NCBI RefSeq assembly: GCF_042242105.1
Contig: NC_092022.1
Span: forward strand, 10,474,001 to 10,538,000
Length of the DNA: 64,000 nt
From: Pempheris klunzingeri
Taxonomy: Eukaryota; Chordata; Actinopteri; Acropomatiformes; Pempheridae
Direction: 5' to 3'
The notes beneath the pieces were generated by a model. It saw only the letters and a program-made list of their open reading frames with translations. It searched no databases and had not been told where the DNA came from. Position numbers and translations under genes: made by a program. Positions 26,921 to 37,411 of the stretch are shown here, one piece after another (the first letter of the stretch is position 1; every line of letters begins with the position of its first letter).

Positions 26921-26922
26921 TT

Positions 26923-27840
26923 ATATTTGTCATGAGTCGTCACATTCTTGTGTAGATTAAAAAACAATACAGTGTTTGGTTTCCAAGCAAAAAATGTTTT
27001 TGGTAACCCCATATTTTTAATTGCTGTTATATTATGTTTTTATTCAATCAAAATGTGGACTGCATGTATTAAAGTATGGAGGTCCATGCACTTTAAGTAG
27101 TTTAAGTCATTGTAACAGTTGCACTCCTCTTGTGGATAAACTTTCTTGAAACTAAGTATCTCAAGTCATATTTGGTATTTTGAGATACAAAGTAATGACT
27201 TAAATGAAGTTTCTCATTATATATCTTTTCATCACTGAGGCAGAAATGGGCTTCCATATTATAAATCATAAGCATGATCTACTGAAAATGCTTTTATTTA
27301 TTATTTTTTACTGAAACCAGTGAATGAGTGAAGGTCAGGAGGGACTGTGAGGTTCAAAGTGTTGCTCTCGGTTGTTTTTTCAAGCTTTGTTGCTGGTAAT
27401 GATTATACAAAAATGTTCATTTACCAAAGTTTAACTTTGTGTTCTCGTCATGATATGTCACATTCTTGTTAAGTGTAAAAAACAATATAGTGTTTGGATT
27501 AAAGAATGCTTTTGGTAAAAATGTGTTTTAAAATACTTGTTGCCATATATTTTTAATTCCTCTGTTATATTATGTTTTTATTCAATCACAATGTGTACAG
27601 CATGTACTATAGTATTGAAGCCCATATACTTTTTCATTACAATCATAACTGTTGCTCTCCTCTTGCTGATAAACTTGTTTGAGCCTCCATATTATAAATC
27701 ATAAGGATGTTGTATTGAAAATACATTTATACATAATCTATACAGAAACCAGTGAATGAGTGAAGGTCGGGGGGGGGGGACTGTGAGGTTCAAAGTGTCG
27801 CTCTCGGTTGTTTTTTCGGGCCTTGTCGCTGGTAATAATT
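26923..27840. repeat. Diverged tandem duplication (two copies) upstream of slc25a33
   Basis: Copy 1 (about 26923-27405) and copy 2 (about 27445-27840) share segments in the same order. These are a CACATTCTTGT...AAAAAACAATA...AGTGTTTGG block, TTATATTATGTTTTTATTCA, CCATATTATAAATCATAA, and GAAACCAGTGAATGAGTGAA followed by ACTGTGAGGTTCAAAGTGT. Substitutions and indels separate the copies. Copy 2 runs to within about 300 bases of the slc25a33 start codon. Confidence 0.85.
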
Positions 27841-28136
27841 ATGCAACAGCCTGAAAAAAGGACAAGGTGGCGACCACATGTTACCACGTCACGGACAACA
27901 CCCCCGGCCGGTCCACTGACGTAAATGTGAGAGGCTCCTCGGTTCACCTCAGCCCGGCCCACCGCTGACAGCGCCGCCGAGCCGGCTGAGGAGCAACAGC
28001 AACGCTACCGCTAGCACTCTGGGATCATAAGACCGTCGACCGCATTGCTGTTGTTTCTCCCCTCTTTGATTTGGTTTAACAGAAATATAATGGTGGCTGT
28101 TTGAAGAAGGAGAAGAAGAAGAAGAAGAAAAAGAAG
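27841..28136 (+). promoter_or_regulatory. slc25a33: CpG-rich promoter and 5'UTR of slc25a33
   Basis: CpG density rises from about 27860 and falls after exon 1. CRE-like TGACGT (about 27918) and CACGTCAC (about 27885) motifs lie upstream. The 5'UTR ends in an AAG/AAGA-repeat tract (about 28105-28136) directly before the start codon. The exact start site cannot be read from sequence. Confidence 0.55.
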
Positions 28137-31100
28137 ATGGCACAGAAAGACACGCTGCTACATCTCTTCGCTGGAGGGTAAGTCACATTAGTGCTACTGT
28201 GTCTAACCAGCGTTATTAATAACTCAAAGGGTTATGTGACACCAAGAGGTAGCGGGACCTTAGGTTACACATGTTTTGCCAAATACTTACTTTTAAAAAA
28301 GCCTGTATGAAACCAAATAGGTTTTACTCGCTAGTTAAACGCGTTCTCAGCACTTCGGAGCCGCTAGCCAGCACGATGCTAACATACATTTAAATGCGGG
28401 CTAGCTTGAGTTAGCATCTTTCTAATGTAGCTTCTTTCACCCTGTTCTTCTCTGGCTGCCTCATTTCTCGCCGAGAAATAGATAATGTGAAACATTTGTG
28501 ATAAGTGTTCATCTTAAACAATTAACCCAGCTAGAGTTGTCGAGAATAATGAGCCACCCGGCAGCCTCTTCTTTTTTGTTTTATTCCTACCGACCAGTTA
28601 ACGTTATATCCGTGCGGAAGTGTGCTAGCTAATTCCTCACAGCTACCGTTAGCTAGCAAGATAACACGGTCATGCTAACCTCAGTTGTTTTGGGTCTATA
28701 AGGTCGTGAACGTGATGTTTTCAATAGGACATCGTGGTATAAAACGTAATGTTTAACTCCAGACTGAGTTAGCGGTTGGAAACCTCTGGCTGGACGTGTC
28801 GTAATCACCAGCGTTGTTAGCCTTTAGCCTTTAGATGTCCTTCGGTGTTATGTAACACTTAATGTATACTGTTCCTCTGCCGACAGCCACTGGTTCATGC
28901 CAGAGATGCAAGTAGTTCAGCACCACCGGGCTGAATTAATGCTCTTAGTGCAACACGAACGATAAAATGCAGGACTGTGATATAACGACGAGCTGCACAG
29001 TGTCCTGTTGAATTTAAGGTCACACTTAAACAACATTGTCTTGTTAAAAATGACGCCATTTTACCCTTGAAGTGTGGTTGGTAATGGACCTTTTAGCTTA
29101 TTAACAAATTTTAGCTCTAAACTATATGTTTTCTTTTTTAGAATGCAGAGTAAGTCAAATGTGGTATACTCTGATGTGAATGTGACCACTTTGCTTTTCG
29201 TTGGTGGTCTTAAAAACATGCAGTCCCACAATCAAATGGAGGTAGAAAGGTGACTAATGATAATGCAAATAGACAAAATGGGTCAGGTGTTACTTTAACT
29301 AAGATGTTTGACTCTGTCCTTCAGACACAACACAGTCCAGAAGCTTAGTCTAATCTGTCCCAGACTTCTAAGCTTGTCACTGACAAGGATACAGACACTG
29401 TCAATAATGGATGTACCAGTGAGGCCTGTGAAGAACTAAATAAATAAATGAGTCCTTTTATGAGTCCTATTTGGTGCTATCTAAAAACAGTCTTTTGTTT
29501 GGGGAAACAACTCTTTCCAAGTCCAATTAGAGTGCCTGTCAGAGCTGGAAAACCCAGTGCACTGGACGTGTTGGGTTTCCACTGCAGAGCAAGAGACCAG
29601 TTTTTGACCATACATGTTCATTGGTCTTGACCCAGTCGCTCCTCAGCTGTATTATGATGGAAATGCACTCTCCTAAGTCAAAGATGTGTAACCTTGCAAT
29701 GTTGAAACTACAGTGCTGAAAGTAGGTTGGCCATTATATTGCAACTATGAGAATGGCCCTTAATTATATTTTAATATGTATTTTTTGTGTGATCAATCTG
29801 CAGATGTAGTGGTACGGTGGGAGCCATCGTGACCTGCCCCCTGGAGGTGTTGAAGACACGGTTGCAGTCCTCTGGCCTCACTCTCCGACCCGTCTTCCAG
29901 GTCCAGCTGGGCACACTAAGCAGCGCCGGGGTTATCAGACCTGGGGCTGTTACACCGGGGCTACTGCAGGTCCTACGGTAAGACGTGTGTTTATGTTGTT
30001 GTTGTTATGCAACAGTTCTGCCGGATGCAGTGTTGGCTTTCCTTTTAAGTATTTTTATTTTAATATGTGCAAACAAGGGGACATGTGTTCCCTCTTTGCA
30101 GCTGGAGCACGTTGTTGTTTATCAGGAGGAAGAGCCTGTAGGGACTGGCATAGTTGTTAGGTGGTGACGCTGGTTGTTTCATAGCGGCATCCTACTGACT
30201 GTTAACCCTGCGAAGACCTTCGTCTCAAGGCATGTCTGAGGTGTTGACGTAACAAATTTGTCAAAATAGCAATTTTTGTGTGGAATTGTTGTCTGGTGTC
30301 TTTCTGGGTCTTGTGGTTTAGTCCATGGAAACACTTAGGCTGTCCTGCTATTTGCTTTCTGCTTTGGCAGTCTTAAAATGAAGGCCTCTAATCCTGTCCT
30401 ACATAAAGTGAGGATTAAGCACACACTATCCTGCTCATATTTAGTGTCTTTAACCAGCTGTTTGGGGTGAAAAAAAAAAAAAAAAAAAAAGTACTTTTCC
30501 ACTAGGCTTTAAGAAATGCTTAAAGCGAGTTTTGTGAGAGTGTCCCTGTTATGACTCTGACTAGAAGGAGCCCCAGAGGGCCAAAAGGAAGGCGGGAAGG
30601 TTTTAGCATCAGTGTTATATTACATTCGGAGGACTGGGACCACAAGGTCTCTTTTACCCGTCTAAATAAAAGTCAATTAAAAAACAGTCTCATCTGGTGT
30701 CTGCCGTATTCATGTAAAACATGCAAGAAATTCAGTATGGGTTTACAACCCCTTCTCACTATCGTTATTAAACTCATCGTTGTTTGAGTAGAGGTTTTGG
30801 GTATCGGTGTGAGAGAGTGGAGTGTGTGAACACTGCTTGAGAGACGAGGTGTCCATTACAGATACCGGCCCAAATAGCCGTTGTCGCCTTCCCCTTTGTT
30901 AGGCCCCAGGCTGACCAGACAGTCATCTGGAGAATTCAGGACTCTGCCCACAACGAGTTAAAAATCTCTGTGAGAATGTGTCTGACATTACAAGCGCTGC
31001 TGACGGGAGTGGGTTCACCGTAGAAACTGATGCAAGAGCAGCTCAAGTGACCAGGACTGGCGAAACACTTGGGATGATTGCAGGAAGGGAGCGATCACGC

Positions 31101-34100
31101 TTGTTCCCACATTTGCTGTCTCCTATGGAAAGAAAGTTTTACATGTACCATAGTGTGCATGACTAAAAGTAAATATCACAGTTTTTTTTGATGATTGATC
31201 CCTGTTTAATTTTGTTTCAGATCAATTCTAGAAAAAGAGGGACCAAGATCACTTTTCCGTGGCCTGGGTCCGAACCTCGTTGGCGTGGCCCCCTCAAGGT
31301 ACCATCAAATCAGTGTCTACACTATACATTGTAGTTGCTCACGTGTATCTGGGTTGTCAGCCTCCCCACTATTCTTATCCAATGCAAGCTATGCAGGAGT
31401 CTTGTTGTTCTTTATACTCTACTTTTGGCGTACAGGTTGGTGATGCCACACACTTAAGTGTCCTTGTGTGCAAGAATAATAAACGAACATAGCAGCTGAG
31501 CAGCCAATTCTCAGGAGACTCTGTCTTCATGCATCAGGACACTTCAGAGTTTATTATACCTCCAGCCGCTTACGGAAGAAGCCAAAAAAGGACCAGGCTG
31601 TATTCATGTTTTTTTCGCTTTAATGGTTGAAGGCATTTACTGGCTGTATAAACAGGAAGCTGTTCTCATGACAACTGCTCCTGTCAGCAGGAGCAGGCCT
31701 CAGTATTTGTATTTAGTTAAACTTTTTCGTGACTCCAGACAAACGAGTTCAAGCTCAAATAAGGAACAAAGCTTGAGTTCAACAGACGCTGTAATGGGAG
31801 TAGCTGGATAATGAATCCAGTTTTTACTTGTCTGAAACTTGTACAAAAACTCAGTCGTATGAAGTTCATGTTTCACCTTTGTTCTATTTTTAGTGTCAAC
31901 AAGTGGTCAGTACTTTGCCCAGTTTGCTCATGGTTGATAATCTTGACACTAAACAAATCCATACAACGGTAATATAACTGTAAAATGAATAGTACCAATA
32001 CATTTGTCACAATATGTTTATTAGACTTTGAGACTTTGTCAAAGTGAAAGAGGTCATGGGTTACATCTACTTTCCCCATGGTTAATGAGTAGCTGTGGCA
32101 CAATCCTCTGCTCACTAATTCCACTGCCCCTCCGTTCAACTGGCCAACTAGGATAGGCTCACATTCAGAGCAGCTCTGTGGGCATCTGTGGTGCCCAGTG
32201 CTTATTCAGCCCATTCTGGTGCAGTGACGGTTTGTTCCAGAAGCCAAGCAGAGCGAGCAGGCTCCGGGGGAACAGACTGCTCTGGATACACGCTGTCAAA
32301 GGCCAACACAAGTCCAAATGGAATCATTTACATAATTGCCCAGCTGTTATAAAACACATATTGAAAATGCATTCATATTTAAGCAGTTTACAGCTGCCTC
32401 TGTGTAGAGTTCTTACCAGTTAGTTCTCTGTGTTTCAGAGCCATTTACTTTGCTGCATACTCGAAATCTAAAGAGATTTTCAATGGGCTGTTCGTCCCTA
32501 ATAGTGGAGCGGTGCACATGTCCTCTGCTGGTGTTGCAGGTGAGCAGTCTGCATGTTAGCCATTGTTACATACGTGTAGTTAACATGAACAGCTGTAACA
32601 TTTAACCCAATGCGGTGCCCTGCAAAAATAGTAAAGCTGTTAAGTTTTGTCTACCCTGTTGATAATGTTGGGATGTTGTTCCCCCAGAAGTCTATAGAAT
32701 TAACATTATATGCTTTAAAAAAAATCATATTTATTAGTTAAGTATTAACCAAATATATCTGGCTGCAGTATATTTTGCAGATGTTTATGATGTTTCTGTG
32801 TGATCCCCCACAGTTAATTTGGCTTCAAACTGTTCAAACAGTTCTATCCTTACAGCTTTGTCATGAGCCACATTGAGGGGATTAAATGAATCTTATGTTA
32901 CGCTGCAGTATAAAACTGAAAATGCTTCTTTTGTCCGGTCCTCAGCTTTCGTTACCAACTCTCTGATGAACCCCATCTGGATGGTCAAGACCAGGATGCA
33001 GCTGGAAAAAAAGTGTGTACACGCTTAGTTTCACCTGCCCTGTGCACTTACATTTTTAGCTCTAGACAGATTGTACTGTTCTTTCTCAGATCTGTGTAAA
33101 ACAATCTGACTTATTTTAGGGGCTGCGATTGAGAAGGCACTCCATATAATGTGACCTTTTCAACAGAAACCTTTAACAGAGCCCGCCATCATAGCACTGT
33201 CCTTGGGTTGTGCAGTGTGTGAGCCTGAGCATGTGACCGGTCTCCATAAATACACAGTGCTGACGCACTGTCCTGCGTGCAGAGGAAGAGTCTATATTTA
33301 CATTACTGAGTACAGGGCAGTAGTATCATGTGGGATCACAAGAACATGTCTGGTGACCCTATCTCTTAAAAAAAAAAAAAAACACCTGTACTAATTAATG
33401 TTTTACCAGTTACTAATTCAACCCAATAAGGAAACGCTTGGATGTTGCATGCTTCCTTTTTATTGTTGAAAGTTGACCAGTCGCTCAGATAAACAGAACA
33501 TTTACAGGTTCCAGTTCATCATTTTATTAAGTAAAAACAGTGTTAGACACTTGGGAACATTGCTTGCTTTTTTTGAAAATTTATATTATGACTTGAACTG
33601 TTTGAACTTGATGACCTCTGGTAACTTGTCATGAGGATTCATTATTTTTGGCATTTTGAAGACTATGTGCAAGAAGATATATGATTAATAGTTAAAATAG
33701 TTGTTAGTTTCAACCGCCCTACCTCCTGTGATTTTTGGCACTGACGAGTCTGACCTGTTTGACTTTACAGAGCCAGAGGAGAGAAGAAGATGAATGCCCT
33801 GCAGTGTGCCCGCTACGTTTACAAGACTGAAGGGATTCGGGGCTTCTACCGAGGTCTGACTGCATCTTATGCCGGCATCTCGGAGACGATGATCTGCTTC
33901 CTGATCTATGAGACACTGAAGAAACACCTCGCCAAGAGCCAGTTCACCTCCCCGAATGGTGAGAAGGAGAAAGGAGTGTCGGATTTCCTGAGTCTGATGA
34001 TGGCAGCTGCTTTTTCAAAGGGTTGTGCATCCTGCATAGCCTACCCACACGGTAAACACTTAAATCCTTTGTTTGTCTCTTGTCACAAGATAATGTCACA

Positions 34101-34358
34101 GGAAAAGGCGAACTATTTATTTAAAAGACTTGTCTTTTTTTTTTGTTCGTCTCCACAGAGGTCATTCGGACAAGGCTGCGAGAGGAAGGCAGCAAGTACA
34201 AGTATTTCTTCCAGACGGGGCGGTTAATAGCGGTGGAGGAAGGCTACGCAGCGTTTTATAGAGGACTCATTCCACAGCTAATAAGACAGATCCCCAACAC
34301 AGCCATCGTCCTCTCGACGTATGAACTCATTGTCCATGTGCTGGGAGACCCCAAATGA
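28137..34358 (+). CDS. slc25a33: Mitochondrial pyrimidine nucleotide carrier (solute carrier family 25 member 33)
   Basis: Inner-mitochondrial-membrane carrier that exchanges pyrimidine (deoxy)nucleotides. Exons: 28137-28177, 29804-29977, 31221-31298, 32439-32539, 32946-33012, 33771-34051 and 34159-34358, giving 313 residues (human about 321). All three SLC25 repeats are present, each with its signature: [18 protein letters not shown] and PHEVIRTRL. The Trp in the second signature is typical of the pyrimidine-carrier branch. Diagnostic stretches are [59 protein letters not shown] and the C-terminal [23 protein letters not shown]25A36 is the nearest paralogue, but [15 protein letters not shown] and [20 protein letters not shown] match SLC25A33. 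The ATG follows a purine-rich leader and opens [14 protein letters not shown]. Next to spsb1, as in human 1p36. Introns of 0.1 to 1.6 kb hold no other gene; a 21-base A run lies at 30470-30490. Confidence 0.96.
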
Positions 34359-35062
34359 AGAAATGCTTGAAAGTTAGGATTTTCCTGACAAACGATGGTT
34401 GCCTCACGGAGCCCAAGGGCAAGAGACTTTTGAAGATGCAGCACATACACATTTTTTTTTTTCTGAATGTGGTGCAACAGAGACTTTTATGATGGAACTG
34501 AAGCAGGTTGTACTGTTATCCAAAGAGCTAATCGCATTATTTTATTGACAGCTTGTCATTAGGAGTTTATCAAAAATAATTCAAGAAGTTGTGATACTTA
34601 TTAAAACTCCAAACCTGTGAAAAAGGTCATCGTCTTAGAGGACTAGTGTTAAGTTAACTAAATTATTTTATGTTTCGTTATTTTATGACAGTGTTTGTTT
34701 TCTTTTATTAGTGGTAAGTGCACCAGGACACACGGCTGTGCAGGCTGACTCGTTCAGTTAATGATGGAAAGTAATTCAGAAGAAGTTCTTGTAATAGTGC
34801 TGTTCCTTGCAATGTAATGACCACACAGAGCATTTTGAGATTTCCGTTTCACAAAATACAATATGCTGGTTTTGAAGTTTGAATTACAGAGAAATATATC
34901 ATATTTTTCTTTAATATATACAGTGTATATATAGATATACACTCACACACACACACATATATATATACATACAGGCATATCTGTGTGTTTTCTTTGTGGG
35001 GAAAAAAAAAGTCAACTTTTACAAGATAATGAGATCTTGGATGCTTATTTGACCAGTGGCTC

Positions 35063-35068
35063 AATAAA
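35063..35068 (+). promoter_or_regulatory. Polyadenylation signal of slc25a33
   Basis: AATAAA about 705 bases after the stop codon, followed within 30 bases by GT-rich sequence (tgttggtggttg). No better AATAAA lies between the stop and this point. The inferred 3'UTR includes a CA/TA microsatellite at about 34936-34975. Confidence 0.6.
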
Positions 35069-35489
35069 ATGCATCAAGAAACTACATCTGTTGGTGGTTG
35101 ACCCTAACACTGACGAAACAATCGTCTTAATACAAAAATCGAACTTTACTGACGGATATGTGAGGGACTAGCTGGCTGGTTCTGGTAAGTCCAGATATTC
35201 TGATTGATTAATTTAATTAGAAGTATGTGCCTGTGGCTGACGTAAATCTTTGGCTGAATATAGATATGGGAACTTTCTTTAAGGAATTTTACTTTAATTC
35301 CTCGTTTAGGACTGTTTTAAACTTCTCCAGATGTAACTGGCCTAAAATGCACAGTAAAGGCTCCCTTAGTCCTTTTATTCTTATCCTTTTAATATGTATT
35401 TACGAATGGCTTTCTTCCAGTGTAGTATAAGTGGCTGAGAATGTGTTACTTTTTTCAGTACTTTCACCTACAGTCACACAGACCTGGAA

Positions 35490-35960
35490 ACGAGTCTTCC
35501 ACATTTCTGTCTGCACATATCTTGCCTATAAAAACATCTTCACCTCCTTTGACTTTTTCCTGCTTTGTTTTACAACACTGAATCACATTAGAATTAGTCA
35601 GGCTTTTATGACCCTCATCAACTTTTTAGAAACGATTATCAAATGAAAGTGAAAAAGAAAGTGTCTGTGTTTAATTGTAAAAGCACCTTTGGCAGCAACC
35701 ACAGCTCGAGTCTGTGAATGACACATCTGTATTTGACACATGTAGACACTGCAGTTTGTCCACTTTCTTTATAAAACTGACTATGGCCCCACAAAATTTC
35801 TCCAGTCTTACCACAAACTATGGCTTGGATTGACTCTGGTGAGGCCATTTTCAGGACTGCTTGAATGGAAAATAAATCTCCTCCCAAGGAGATGTTGGAT
35901 TAATTTTACCCACTGGCTTCACAAGCCTTGCAGGCCAGACCCTGCCTCAGAGAAGTGTCT
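35490..35960. mobile_element. Heavily decayed Tc1-like transposon remnant
   Basis: The order of motifs resembles one end of fish Tc1-like elements: a CATCTTCACCTCCTTTGAC stretch, ACAACACTGAATCACATTAG, then AAAAGCACCTTTGGCAGCAA, CGAGTCTGTGA, TAGACACTGCAGTTTGTCC and CTCCCAAGG. I recognised this from general familiarity with the family, not from a search. No open frame survives, so it is older than the two copies at 23.4 and 38.4 kb. The boundaries are approximate. Confidence 0.5.
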
Positions 35961-36079
35961 CTATGTGAGGTACTTAAAATGCAACCACATTTGGTCACAA
36001 ATGCCTGCTAAAGGAAATCCTAGTCATCTATGACGGGAAAATGATATGAAACGGGGAATAAAGCCAGTTATCGGACATC

Positions 36080-36150
36080 AGAATTCCTTTAATAATCCCC
36101 AGGGGGAAATTGCTTTTTGTTACACACAGCTCCAAAAGAATAAGAATAAG
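36080..36150. repeat. Short retroposon 3'-tail-like fragment
   Basis: A segment with AATCCCCAGGGGGAAATTG, then TTGTTACACA and a run of AATAAG units, resembles the 3' tail of fish LINE or SINE copies. It is too short to assign to a family. Confidence 0.3.
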
Positions 36151-36399
36151 AATAAACTTCAAACACAAAGTAAAATATAAATATATAAAAGTATGAATAA
36201 AACTCTCACATATGAATCAGCAAACTGCTTTCACGTCTGCTTCCTCTTGTGGGTTTGCATGATTCAGTGACTGAGGTGCAGATCATTTTTCAGCTGCTGG
36301 TTCCGTGGTGACGCCCAGTTCTCCCACTCGCTGTGAAATGTACACAACAGAGAATACTACGTCACCCATTGTAAAGAGTTCATAAGGTGTTATTAATGG

Positions 36400-36940
36400 T
36401 TTTGTTAATGTTAATAAATCTTTTACTAATCTTAACTGATTTTAGTAGCATTAGTAAATGATCCATTAAGTGTAAACGTATAAACTCTTTGCAGAGGGTG
36501 ATTAATGAGAAGGTGCTCTAAACTGTTTCTGTGCTGGATTTTGAACTGGCTCCAGAGTTGATGTGTGGTAATTTGATTACACATTAAACATTAAAAAAAA
36601 AATCCAAGTTACTCTTTAGTACTTCATGGCTGAAAGCCTTTGTGTTAAAGAGATAGACATGAGACATTTGGGTGGTGTGGCTGAAATCCAAGAGGAAGAG
36701 GACACAGAGGTCACACAGGCCATCAGTGGGGCAGCACAGAGAAAGACTTCCTTATAATAACAATAAGGACAATATATTCGCTCAGTAGAACATATATAAA
36801 TCAAACCAAAATTTGATTAAAAAAATAAAACAGCAAGGAATAAATGTGTTATTTCCTCCAGAGCCACAGAGGACACAAGACAGCTGTGTAGAGAAGCAGG
36901 AAGCATGATGAGTAAACACCATCATGAGTAAACCGGTGAA
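36400..36940. other. Intergenic DNA before the SRCR-Ig receptor promoter
   Basis: AT-rich, no gene or clear repeat recognised apart from short A-runs near 36593-36601 and 36819-36830. Confidence 0.4.
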
Positions 36941-37411
36941 CTATCCCTCCTTGTAGGGCCCAGGGTGTGCAGCTAAGTCCCAGTCCAGAGAGCTGATCGT
37001 CAGACGCAGCTCTGCGGCGGTGCTGACCTCTGTCTGCCGCAATGAGAAGCGCTCAGTCCCGGCTGCTGGCTGTGAGTACGGCGGCCTGACGGCATGTAGC
37101 TCTCCTGTCGTTATCCCCACCGGCCTCTCGGACATTATGTTCAAGTGGACTCATCGGCAGGCCCACTTTATCCCGCCACACGGATTAAATAGTTTGTTAG
37201 TGTATTAGCCGCAGTGAGGTCTCTACTATGTCTGTAGCTAACATACGCTGCACAGTGTCAGTTGGCCAAAGTTGGTTAGCCGTCAGTTGTGTTTAGCCAC
37301 AAGCCAGCTGATGTCTTGTGCGGTCACCGGTTTTCAGCGGCTGTCAGCACCATCACCACGACAAAGGGCACCCTTCCCTCCCGGCCGGCCGATGGACGGG
37401 TGAGGGGGACG
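36941..37411. promoter_or_regulatory. CpG-rich promoter of the SRCR-Ig receptor gene, with an antisense small ORF
   Basis: CpG density is high from about 36960 to 37440, just before the receptor start codon. On the plus strand an ATG at about 37041 is followed by a GTGAGT donor-like site, so an upstream non-coding exon is possible; the TTTCAG near 37331-37336 could be its acceptor. On the minus strand a 67-codon open frame (37144 down to 36941) opens MNIMSERPVGITTGEL and ends HPGPYKEG. Its composition is not low-complexity, but I recognise no family and it may be chance within a CpG island. Confidence 0.45.

Noticed and set aside
28137-34358. Calling this carrier slc25a36
   Set aside because: The [14 protein letters not shown] and [18 protein letters not shown] segments and the C-terminus match the A33 branch better.
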